This document shows positions 1 through 9,900 of a DNA stretch of 64,000 bases, piece by piece (position 1 is the stretch's first letter; each line of letters starts with the position of its first letter). This stretch comes from Mesaphorura yosii (taxonomy: Eukaryota > Arthropoda > Collembola > Poduromorpha > Tullbergiidae). The notes under the pieces are model-generated. The model had not been told where the DNA came from and did not search any database. It was given only the letters and a program-made list of their open reading frames with translations. Position numbers and translations under genes: made by a program. Where the stretch lies: the NCBI GenBank assembly GCA_009869945.1, contig WIXG01000207.1:78408-142407 (forward strand). The letters run 5' to 3'.

Positions 1-752
1 TTGACAGAATTGATATCTTATCCGCATAAATTCTTGTTAAACGTTTTAAGTGTTAAGCCGTCTCTGCACTGAAGTTGTGCAATTGTAATTGTCTGTGTTT
101 GTACTCATTTTTAACCATTCGCAATTTGCAAATATTGATTTTAGCTTTCTGTCGTGTTGTTTCGATGTTCTGTGACTGTGCAACGGCTAAAAGCCGAGTT
201 CCAAGGACTCTTTTGCACGCGCACTCATCACCGCAATCAAAATCCATGGAACAATCGTAGCTTCACAATGCACGATTCAGCAATCATGTTTTGCCTGTCT
301 GATAGGAAGGCAGGTCTTTGAAATGCTCCGCTGCAACTGCAGAGTTAGAACTAGAACGTTAATATGTAAATCAATATAGCTGTTTACAGTTCGGAAAACT
401 GTTAGGCAAAGTTAACCTCAATTTCATTTCGATTCTGCCACGCCGCCGACATTTACAGTTAAAGCTAATTATTTTTTCTCGGAAATGTACCATATGCGTC
501 TTTGGCTCGGCTTGTGAGCCAATTCCTTACACTCTAGCGGCTAATTCACCCTAAGTTCCAATAATTAATGCTTTACACCGTCACCTGTTGCCGCTTAGAC
601 CTAAGTCTGGCTTATAAAGCTCCAAAAATCGATCCAACACAAAGAATACACCGAAAACTCCATGAAATTCGTTAAAACCGGCTCGATAAGTCTTAACTAG
701 CTAAGATTCTACCATGCCTAAGGCAAAATTAGCTTAATTAACGTCAACTTAC
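1..752 (-). other. intron 1 of Pcf11 (partial)
   Basis: This is the stretch downstream, on the minus strand, of the Pcf11 first coding exon. It starts with a clean donor (GTAAGT on the minus strand, 752-747). I see no coding exon in it, so the next exon probably lies beyond the left edge. The short open frames at 53-260 are in AT-rich sequence, do not resemble any protein and are taken as chance. Confidence 0.7.
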
Positions 753-920
753 CTTCGACAGATGTTTTTCGATCGTGCCCACGATGATCGGAGCCTGCTT
801 GATGTAGTCTTCGGCCATCATTGTCAGCGAATTGATCAGTGGCTTGGAGTTGACCCGTAATGTGACCAATTCATCCGCGTACTTGACTGCGGCCTCGTTC
901 TCTCTGCTGGAGCTGCCCAT
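753..920 (-). CDS. Pcf11: Pcf11 first coding exon (N-terminal CID), partial
   Basis: The exon encodes 56 residues from an ATG at 920 to a GTAAGT donor after 753, and ends in phase 0. Residues 22-36 contain the segment RVNSKPLINSLTMMAE, which is the signature of the Pcf11 CTD-interacting domain (human NSKPHINMLTILAE, fly NSKPLINMLTMLAE, from memory). Pcf11 is a subunit of cleavage factor II. It binds the Ser2-phosphorylated RNA polymerase II tail and couples 3'-end cleavage to termination. Only the first helices of the CID are present; the remaining helices, the Thr/Ser-rich middle and the zinc fingers must lie to the left of the window. Other CID proteins (SCAF4/8, RPRD) lack this exact motif, so the identification is fairly firm although the gene is truncated. 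Confidence 0.85.
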
Positions 921-2092
921 TTTACCAGTCGTTCTGGCTCTGCTTGCAGCAATCCAACTTCTACGTGGTAGTCGTCAGTAATGGGAAGAATAACCATTCA
1001 AGAGTGAAGAGTGCAATGTGGTAGTTGAATACAATCGAATCCAAGACCAAGAGCCTAACTAATTTACCCTGCTAAGCCTGAATCTGAACTTTACAGTTGA
1101 CAATCGTTAAAATTACAACAATGGCCACGAATTTCAAACTTTCTCCTGGTTTCTGAAGAAATCGTCTCGTCTGTTGCTACACTTTTGCCTAGACACTAAT
1201 GAAATCTAAAATATCACAAAGTAGTGCATGCAGTGCTGTGCGTACTGCGTTCCCGTTCCTGATGCAAAGCAATTAATTAATTGCTGGCTGGCCTAACTTA
1301 ACCCTTAATTAAATACCCAACGAGAGTACAGCACAGTAGAATAAGGAAAAGAGAACTGAGAGCAGCAGCAGCAATGATTTCGTCAGTCAGCCTCAGCCTA
1401 CTTACGTATGTACGTTGTACTGTTGTACTAACCGTTCACGTTCGCGTACGTACAACGCAAATCAGCTAAACAGCCAGCAAGCTACCTAAACCTAAACCAT
1501 GTGGTTATAACATAACAGAAGTAGAAACGACCAGCAGACGCCATGCCATTCTGGCCATTCACCATTCGTAATCATACACAAAAAGAGGAACTTTCGAAAA
1601 AGCGTTCGCGTTACCCAAGCACAGAATAAAATTACAAGCAAAAAATAGCCTGCAGAGCCCAACCATTTGCCAGCTTGAAGCTGAGCAGCCTTTATTCTTG
1701 GGATTATTGGGACGATTCTTGTTCGAGTACACGTACGTGTAAATTAGCACTCGCGCTCGGTCTCATCGTGCCCCATTTTTGCAAAAACGATGAAATGTCA
1801 CGAATTTGCGAATTGAGACCATAGACATGTCAGGCGAATTTATGTTTAAGAAAACCATGTTACATCATTTTCTGAATTTTTGGCCTTTATTAAAAAAAAT
1901 TTCGACAAAACCGTACTGTTGCTATTTAAGGGCACCGGAATTTCCACGGTTCATCTACGAACCACACGTGAAGTGTTGTGATGACGTTGTCGTGCAAGCA
2001 ATCCGGAATCGACGGCCCAACTCCTCCCTGGAATGGACGAAAGCGCAGTCGATCAGTTCAATTCAATGCGTAAACTTGTACTGGACGCTAAA
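921..2092. other. Pcf11 5' flank and intergenic region
   Basis: This holds the 5' leader and promoter side of Pcf11 (minus strand) and the 3' flank of the 267-aa secreted gene. The sequence is AT-rich with TTAATTAA-like words. The open frame on the minus strand at 1559-1750 and that on the plus strand at 1806-2096 have no credible start context or family resemblance. I see no gene here. Confidence 0.6.
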
Positions 2093-2966
2093 TTAGAAAA
2101 TGCATACGTAAAGATTATTTCTCGTCGGATACTCGAAGCGGCCGCCCGGCGACGTGCTCGCACGTCCAACGATGTCGAATCCGAACCCATGCAGCTCATC
2201 CTCATGGCTGAAAAGGAGGAATTGCGGCCGAACGTAGGAGCAGTTGGTGTTCCGCATTGCGTCGACGTCGTAGTAGTTGTGGAGACCCATTCCAATGAAG
2301 CACATGTTCCTGCTCCACTTTTGGTCGTACGCAAGCTCGCGGGTTCTCGGCGCTGGGGACGTCGTGTGGCAGGGCGTGGGGCCGTTCTGGAAATACAGCT
2401 GAGTCCCAGTCCCCTGCAGCCCAAATTCGTCTGCGTCACGACCTCGCGAGCAAATGTCACCGGGGTACACGAAATAGGTCGTTATGCTGAACACCTCGTG
2501 CCCATCGATGATGTCTGGGTAGTAGCCAGGATCCTCCCAGTAATTGTATGGGTACTTGAGGTTTGTAGTGAGGAGATCGCTTCGCAGCGGCTGCAAGACA
2601 ATTAATTAAGCAATAACTAATTGGTTATCGTAAAAACCGAAAGCCTGAGCCTTTGCGTACGTTTGCCTGAACTCCGGCGATGTATCCATTCCTGTCAAAC
2701 AGGAGCGCCAGCGTCCAGTCGTCTCCTTTGATGTACCGATGCCCGTGGAACCTTCCTCCGTTTCTGCAGTCACCGTGACTAATGCTTCGCCAGCCCTGCT
2801 CCTCTGCATCAGACTGCAATCTGGGCAGCGTGACGTAGTGCGTCGCGGATGGCTCGACTGGGACACCGAAAGTGGCGATTAGGTTGTGCCATTTGAGTCC
2901 GGCGAAGGAGCCGGTGACCAAAGCTCCGATCAAGAAAAAGATTGTTAAAAAAGAAATTGTGGCCAT
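2093..2966 (-). CDS. secreted protein of unnamed family, 267 aa
   Basis: Two exons, 2661-2966 and 2093-2590, join in phase 0 across a 70-nt intron (GTACGC donor, CTTGCAG acceptor) to give 267 residues. The first 22 residues are a hydrophobic signal peptide (ATISFLTIFFLIGALVTGSFA) and no further membrane segment follows, so the product is probably secreted. The mature part has the motif GGRFHGHRYIK around residue 70, then LLFDRNGYIAG near residue 90, and a C-terminal half with paired cysteines, a GFGFDI segment and a final FEYPT block. From memory this arrangement recurs in a family of uncharacterised secreted proteins of arthropods and nematodes, but I know no function or name for it. The large plus-strand frame over 2033-2605 is its antisense shadow. 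Confidence 0.75.
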
Positions 2967-3754
2967 TCTTGTTTCCTTCCTTTTCCTTCCTTCTAAATTT
3001 ATTGTGTCGGACTCCTAACTGAAAATGAGAGCATTCTTTGCTGTGACCTTCCGCTCGGGCTTCATAATCTTCAATCTTTGAGTCGCATTACGGAAAGTTT
3101 TTGAGGTTTCGAGCGTATCAATGTCTAAGTGGTTTAAGAGATAATTAATTGTAGGGATTATGGCACGAATATTAATTCATTGTAATTTCCGTTGGACGGA
3201 ATCGCCAATCAATGAATTTGGCGAGCGCTATCAGTTTAGACAGTTTATCCGTGACCACAACAGACTTTGACTTCCGACGATTGAACGAAACAATGACCAC
3301 CAGTTCGTTCGGTGCCAATATCGAAGACGAAGATTAGAAAAAGTTCTGAAAAGAGTCGAAGTTTTTTCGTAGTGTCCAATTCGTAGGCCAATCAGCCACC
3401 AAGAATAACACCTGAAGGTCGAGGTCGCACGTCGCACATGCTTGCAATGCAATTAAAAATGTCAAAAACAACCTGGCAGAAATCGACACGTGCAAGAAGA
3501 CTGAAGACTCTTCCTTGCACCATCCACCAGCCGTTAACGTCAATGATGTTTTGCAATTTGCGTCCGTCCATTGTCCCAAAGACCGGAAGGACTTGAAGGG
3601 CAAAATCGTCGGTTCCTTTGCTTTAATTGCTGTTTGCCTGCTTAAAGCTTAAAGCTATTTGTCTTTTGGCTAATTTTTTTTTCATTTCTGCACTTCTGCG
3701 TCTTTTACGCTTGACTGAGCTCAGATACAAGAAAGATTCACTGCATACTCCAAA
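2967..3754. other. intergenic region with one weak Cys-containing open frame
   Basis: This lies between the divergent starts of the 267-aa gene and the WAP gene, so it should contain both promoters. On the plus strand 3416-3652 is open for 78 codons and ends in TAA. Its reading contains three spaced cysteines (AHACNAI, IDTCKKTE, SVHCPKDRKD) and a hydrophobic tail, but it has no ATG in frame at its beginning and no clear upstream exon. It could be a terminal exon of an unrecognised small gene, or chance. Confidence 0.3.
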
Positions 3755-4380
3755 ATGGTACACCGAATCGTATTGGTTGTGCTTGTATTGATCCTGAATT
3801 CGTCAGGATTTCACGGATTTCATTACTACGAACCACGTAATCAATCTCGCCAAAAATTCTGTTCCTTGGAACTGGAAACTGAACTCCAAGGGCACGTTAA
3901 GTTTTAATTACACATTGCTTCAATTTTGCAGCTGTCAATTTCATCGAAGGTGATCCCCACAGCTTCGTCTGTCCGTGGTACCGAAACTTGGCCCGCCATG
4001 TCCCGATGGGTGAGGGCACGTGCGACGGGAACATTTCTCCAAGCAAGTACAAGAACTGCCTCTCCGACGACGACTGCGCTCCTGAGTCCTTCTGCTGCGT
4101 CGCCATATGTCAAGGAATCACTCGCTGCTATAATCCGAGCCTGAACGAGTTCACCGACGAAATTGAGGCCAACCGCACGAGAAAGTGTGCGCCTCAGCCG
4201 GCAGCCTGCGCCCCAGTGATTGTGACGGTGACCGTCCCGACGACGACGACGACAACGGCGCCCACCACCACAGCCACAACGACAGAATCCGAGTTGCCAG
4301 TGTACGATGACGAACCCATGCAAACTCACAGACCCATGAACATCTCGAACATCGAGTTTACTGCCGAGGAAGGCGCCTAA
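3755..4380 (+). CDS. secreted WAP-domain protein with Thr-rich tail, 176 aa
   Basis: Exons 3755-3836 and 3932-4380 join in phase 1 to encode 176 residues. The ATG at 3755 begins a hydrophobic signal peptide (VLVVLVLILN). The mature protein has a cysteine pattern that fits the whey acidic protein four-disulfide core: FVCP, GTC, then KNC-x5-C-x5-CC-x3-C-x5-C. This is followed by two further cysteines (RKC, AAC), a run of threonines and prolines (mucin-like, likely O-glycosylated) and an acidic tail. WAP proteins are secreted protease inhibitors or antimicrobial factors and are abundant in crustaceans; the activity of this one is inferred only. An AATAAA follows at 4695. A second in-frame donor inside the Thr-rich region could connect to the exon at 5091. 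Confidence 0.8.
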
Positions 4381-5090
4381 GGCCTAAGGCTTGTCAGGCC
4401 AGGAGTGACCCTTCCTCGATGCTAAGCTTGACCCTTGAGCCCGCTTGCCCCATAGTTTAGTAAAAATAGAATAGAGACCAGGTCCATTTAGCTTAGCCCT
4501 TCTCGACCCCCTTGCGCTCTTCGGAAGGTATGGGCTCGGCTGACGACTCCTCTTTGATCGATTAGGAAAGAGGCTTACCGCACAGCAATTCAAGCGAGAC
4601 AACGACAGCAGCCACCGCACCATCGCAGAAATTAAAGTAGGCAACCACAAACTTGTATATACGATTATGGCTATGAGCAAGTATGAGTTTAATTAATAAA
4701 GTGTATACCTTTGCAGGTTCTGTAGACCTGACTTGTATTTTGGGCAATTATTTTATATGGAGAAGACGATATTTCATGCTCCACCGGACTCACAAAACTA
4801 CATGTTTGCAACGGAGGACGCGTGCACACCTGAGAAATTAGTCTAGTGTTTACGCTTTTTGTCGAATGTTCTATCGGCGTACGCTATTCCATTTTCAGAA
4901 GCCTTTCGCGGAGCGAGCACCAACGTGACTTTAAGGACAAATCTTTAATTATAATTAACACTGGGGTTACCAGAAAGTCGAAAGTTCCAGATCTGTTGAC
5001 AAATTACCGGCCCCGACCCATTAAATTATGATGCTATGCCTGTGCTGTACAAATTCGAGATTTCAAAGTGATTGCACTCTTTTTCTTTAG
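4381..5090 (+). other. 3' UTR of short WAP form and intron to mucin-like exon
   Basis: This contains the untranslated tail of the short form with its poly(A) signal, then about 390 bases up to a good acceptor (polypyrimidine TTTTTCTTTAG at 5080-5090). A 29-codon frame from an ATG at 4757 is closed by a stop and is not a convincing start for the downstream exon. No other gene is visible. Confidence 0.55.
4695..4700 (+). terminator. poly(A) signal AATAAA, short WAP transcript
   Basis: AATAAA lies 315 bases after the stop codon of the 176-aa WAP form and before the mucin-like exon, which supports a separate short transcript. Confidence 0.6.
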
Positions 5091-6753
5091 GACAACAGCC
5101 ACCACCACCTCCCCCCCAACCACAACGACGGAGCCTCCAAGCACGTCTACCACCACAGAGCCACCTACAACTACAACGACCGAGCCTTCGATTACAGTAA
5201 CTGAACCATCAACGACTACTACTAAAATGCAGTATGGAATACCCCATGGGCGTTCCCTCCCAAAACCACCTCGGACGACAGCGACGGCAGCAACAACGAC
5301 AATACAAGCGCAAATTGCACGTCCTTCGACGCTTCCAACGTTTCCGCCATTCGATCTCTCAGAGTTTAACCGATTCCGGCAATTTTTCTCCACACAAGAG
5401 CCGTCAAACCTCGTCGCAATTGCTGAGGCTGGTCATGACGCAGCAGCATCGTACGTGGGACCTCGAGATGAAGTCCCGTCGAAGTTTGGAGTCCGGTCGT
5501 GGGAGAACGAAGAAGATGCGACAGAAGAAGAAAGTGCAGCTGAGCCTGTGTCGAGACTAAGTAAGTACGGAAACATCGCCGATTTTGATTTCCTAGCCCA
5601 CCCAAAGTCGGGCTGGACAGCCATTGCCGAAGCCGATTCCCAATCAGCGGCTAGCTATGCGGGTCCGATGGAGTTCGATTTCGATCAGGCTGAATTTCCA
5701 TTGTCTGACTTGCAATCTGAAGACTCAATCGCTGCTTCGCCTGAACTCAATGAAGCCGAAGACGAAGTCATGGAAGAATTTGCGACGACAGCGACGACTT
5801 CCACGACGGCATTACCGGAACCAAAAACGTCGACAGAAACAAGCTTAAACGCCAATATAGAGGAGGCCCAAGAAACTAGCACCGTTGCTGCTGCTGTACA
5901 AATCAGTGAACGAACAATGAAGAAACCTGTCAAGAGAGACGATGAACCCACAACGGAGCCACCAAACGCTACAGAGTCAGCAGCGACTGAACCAACAACC
6001 GTCACAACCGTTGAGTCCACAACTGAGCATCTTACAATCACGGAAGAGCCAAAGACAGAACTTCCCACCACAACGGAGGAGCCAACGACCGAGCGGCCAA
6101 CCAAACCGGAGGAAGTCAGCACGGTGGCAACCCAGGAAAGCAGCACCACTGCTGGTGAAATCGCCAGTCGAACCATTAAGAAACCGACCAAGCAAGTAGA
6201 GGACGAAGAACCAGTCACGCCGGAGTCACCAATCAGCGAAAGCTCCAGCTCTCTTAATGAACAAGAAGCTTCCGTAGTTGATAATTCTGGTTCGGGCTCC
6301 TTGAAGATCTCAAAACCATACAAGTGGGAATCGAGCAATGTCAGCAGTGGATTCTCACTGTCCAGTTTCCAGAATTCTCAATCGTCCGCAGCTTCTCTCA
6401 CCGAAGAAGAAAGGGATTCAGCTAAGGATCCGGAAAGCACTCAGGAGTTTGCTTCCGCGTTGGACTCCAATTTGGGTACTGGCACTGGCACTTCGAAAGG
6501 AGCGTCCAGCCTGGATAGCGGCTTCTTCAAGGAATTCTCCCTGCCGAACACAAAATTCAAGATGGGTGATTCCTTCGCCAAATTCAAAGATCAAAATTCT
6601 CGCAGTGCGGACAATTTATTTAAGCCCGGGTCAGAGTTTGGCTCAGAATCGGCTTCCGCAAATCAAAAGTCGGCGGACGCGTCGTCGTCTTCATTATTCA
6701 AATCATTTGGGTCTGGAAGTAATGCCTTCAATCTTGAGTTGTCAAACTATTGA
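5091..6753 (+). CDS. mucin-like Thr/Ser-rich secreted protein exon (probable long form of the WAP gene)
   Basis: An open frame runs from a splice acceptor at 5090 to a TGA at 6751-6753, giving about 554 codons with no in-frame ATG near its start, so it needs an upstream exon. It begins with Thr/Pro runs (TTTTEPPSTSTTTEP) that continue the composition of the WAP exon. Splicing 4301 to 5091 (donor GTACGA) keeps frame exactly and gives a 704-residue protein: signal peptide, WAP domain, mucin-like region. The rest is acidic, Ser/Thr/Glu-rich and free of cysteine. It has two diverged internal duplications: AIAEAGHDAAASYVGP (5416) against AIAEADSQSAASYAGP (5620), and a SERTMKKPVK block (about 5905) against SRTIKKPTK (about 6166). 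Extracellular matrix, cuticle or mucus roles are possible. The alternative is an independent gene whose first exon I have not recognised. Confidence 0.7.
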
Positions 6754-6806
6754 GGACAACGACGAATACGAGCTATGGAACGATAGAACTTACAGAATTT
6801 GTAGAA

Positions 6807-6812
6807 TTTATT
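6807..6812 (-). terminator. poly(A) signal AATAAA (minus), exportin-5
   Basis: TTTATT on the plus strand reads AATAAA on the minus strand, about 105 bases past the exportin-5 stop. It lies inside the 3' UTR of the mucin-like gene on the other strand. Confidence 0.5.
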
Positions 6813-6864
6813 TTAAAAGATCTTGTTTAGAATGTTTAGACAGTTGAATGAAGTAGTAACTCTG

Positions 6865-6870
6865 AATAAA
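6865..6870 (+). terminator. poly(A) signal AATAAA, mucin-like transcript
   Basis: AATAAA lies 112 bases after the TGA of the mucin-like exon, on the plus strand. Confidence 0.65.
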
Positions 6871-6917
6871 ATATGTTCACTAATTTGCTCTAAGTTGCTA
6901 CTTTTAATCTACGTTGT

Positions 6918-9900
6918 TTAATGAATTTCTGTGGCGCACTCCGTCAAATTCACAGACTGCTCGATTCTTTCCGCCAAATTGTAAATGGTGACTTTTGGTA
7001 AATTATTGAGCCACTTTTCTCGCGCTCCCTTTGTGTTCTGGATATTTGGATTGTTGCGAATCATTTTGCGTAAACAGTCTTTTCTGCTCCGCCCCGACGT
7101 GGAGATAGCTGATTGGCAAGTGCTTAGAAGCTTCTTGACGTCTGATTCACGTGCGCCCCATTCCAGCAAAATCTGAAACATGAAGTCCAAATTAATGTGA
7201 CCATAACAAGTACAAGCTCTTTGCATTTACGAATATACGACAGTACTTGTGCGATTGCAGGGTCTTTTTCTAATGACGTTGAGCACACTATCAGAAGGAC
7301 TTTCTGCAACGCATCGCGAGTTTCGGAATCATCAAGCACAACAATTCCGCGAAGGCATTCGATGAAAACGGTGTGTAAAATCTGTGGATCCTTCGAAATT
7401 ACTGGCCAGCACTGAACCAGGCAACGACTTGCGCGAAGATTCACAAGCTTATCGTTCCAGGTCAGTGCCCTGAAAAAGATAAATGCACATTAAACCAAAT
7501 TAATGTCACTACAGCTGAAAACTGCCACGCCAAGCCGAGTCAGAAAACTCACGTTAAGCACAGATGAAGAATGGCCTTGGAGCAAATTTCGTCTTGTAGC
7601 AGCACATTTGGCGCATCAGAAGGCGAGGAGGCTGAGCTGAGTGAGGGTGTGATGGCATTGATGACATCTTCATCCATCTCCATGTCCGCGTCAGAGTCGT
7701 CGTTCTCATTTGCATTCGATTTGCCGTCAACTTCATCAGGAGCATTTGTGCTTGTGGCTTTGGAAATCTTTGAGTATCCCAACAAAAGCTGGACGATCTC
7801 CAGGAACTCTTTTGTTAGCAGCCGCAGCGCACAATTTTCGAGCACTTCTTTTATGTCGCCGTCCGATCCGTCATGGTTATTCACAATGTTCCAGCGAGCT
7901 TGCAATCGGTTCAGCACTGCAAAGCAAAGATGCATGATGTACATTCACCTTTTAGTTTCAGAACATAATTTCAAGAAAAGCTGACTTACTAAACGGCAGA
8001 AAATTCTGCAGAAATGGTTTCACGACAGAATCGACGGAAGCAGGTGGACACGACAAAAGGAAGGATTTGAACACGTTTCTGGTGATTATGAACAGTCTGT
8101 AATCGTCCAACAAATCTGCGTGTCCGGCCACACATTGCAATATTATGTCACCGATTTGAGGCACCGTGTAAATGTCTGGCGAAAACGCAGCAAAACTGTG
8201 GCCGACGATTCCGTAAGCGGCTTCCAATGAGGTTCGGACGAATTTCTGGAATCATCAAAACTAATTAAATTCCGTACGCTCCAAGATCCTTAAACCAACC
8301 TTAATAGCGTCCTGGAACTTTATTTTGAGGCCGTCAACCCCAGCAGCCTTCTGCTGGTCTTCATGGTTGACAAGTGTTTCAAGTTGAGCATTCACAAGTT
8401 TCAATTCAGCGTCAGTTGACCACTGCGTGATTCCCATAAGTTGGCACATTTCTGAATTGCTGATATCCATAATGAACTTGAACTCCGGGATTTGTAGTAA
8501 AGAATGCACGGTTTTTATGTAATCTAAACTTGTTAAAATCACAGAAATGAAGTGGGATATGACAGGATGAGACGCTGATGAATCAGACTTTAAATTTGCA
8601 CGACGCAAAATTCCGTAGCAAAGGCTTAAATTGTTCAGAAGCTGCCTTCCTTTCACGAATAACGACTCTTCTTGAAACATTTGAACAAAATGCTGGGGAT
8701 TTTTTAATGTCTCAGAAATCTGCTGCCAGTCAGTTAGGTTTATCAGTTGGCTTATAAAGGACGACTGCTTCCAAGGATCTTTCCTAGATCAAGGACAACA
8801 TGTCTGAGCTCTTGGGTTGAAATCATACTCCACTATGCCAGTCGTGCTTACCAGCGATTTGACAACAAAACCAAAGCCTCGACCAGACGCTGATATTCCG
8901 ACGGTTTGATTGATGGCATTAGTTTGATCGTAGACGCGCAAATGATTTCAAAACTTGGAAGCATGAGATCAGGGAAATCCGCGCACAGCTACAAAACAAA
9001 TAGGCAAATGTACAGTGGGTTTAAACGTTGAGTTGACAAGAATCTCGAACCTTAACCATCAGGGAAGCCGCATGTTGAGAAACATGATCATGAGGAAAGC
9101 AATTGAACAGTTCTTGAAGAATGGAGTGTATTAATTTAGAATGTCCATCCGTGAACTCATTTCTACTCTTCGTCAAGGAGAGGAACACAAACAGGGCCGA
9201 AACTCCAGATAAGATGAATGATTTCGTTTTCAGGTTTGTTTCAGCCGCAAAGCTTCCAAAGCACAATTCTAAATCTTGCAACCCTAACTTTAAGATCGCG
9301 CCATTCTCCTGCAATGCAAGAATACACACAATTATACAATGATGATGGATGGCGATGGAGAAGTGAGTCTGGAAAACCTACCTCATCAACAAAGGACTGA
9401 ATGGACCCCATGACCATTATTAGAGCATCCCATTGATACGCTTCCACTTTTGAGGTGTCAGACAAATAGCTGCGCAGCCAAGTGCTAATGAATAAATAAA
9501 GGTCTGGGAAAACTTTTCCAATCTTGCGAAGTAGCATTGGAAATTCTTGTCTGATGCGTATCGTTTCCCGTCTTTCAGAAATTATTGGCGGTGACGTACA
9601 TTTCTTCACAATTGGTTCAAGCACACTGGGCAAGAAAATGCGGCAATTATCTCATTGACGTGAGACTTCCTCTACAAACCCATTACTTACTTTATTAAAC
9701 TCGTTTTCAGCCAGTCTTTTGTGTCAACCAGCTCCTTCGTGACCATTTTCATGAAGCTACTAGTGCCAACAATTGCAGCCAGGACAGACACAGCTTCGGT
9801 CCGACTCGCCATGACAGTCATACCCTTCATTAAGTTTCCTGCCGCAAGTTCCTCAACTCCCAATGAACTTCCACATAACGCTGTTAAAATGTTCCCAAGT

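Noticed and set aside
1559-1750. 63-codon minus-strand frame with a hydrophobic stretch
   Set aside because: No ATG in a good position and no resemblance to a known protein; the sequence around it is AT-rich flank.
2033-2605. 190-codon plus-strand open frame
   Set aside because: It is antisense to exon 2 of the 267-aa secreted gene, whose splice sites, signal peptide and family-like motifs are clear.
3334-3603. 89-codon minus-strand frame with hydrophobic segments
   Set aside because: It begins at a TTG rather than ATG, has no splice partners, and the opposite strand is equally open.
5685-6338. 217-codon minus-strand open frame, Val/Ser-rich
   Set aside because: It is the mirror of the Thr/Glu/Pro-rich mucin-like exon; its composition is fully explained by the opposite strand.
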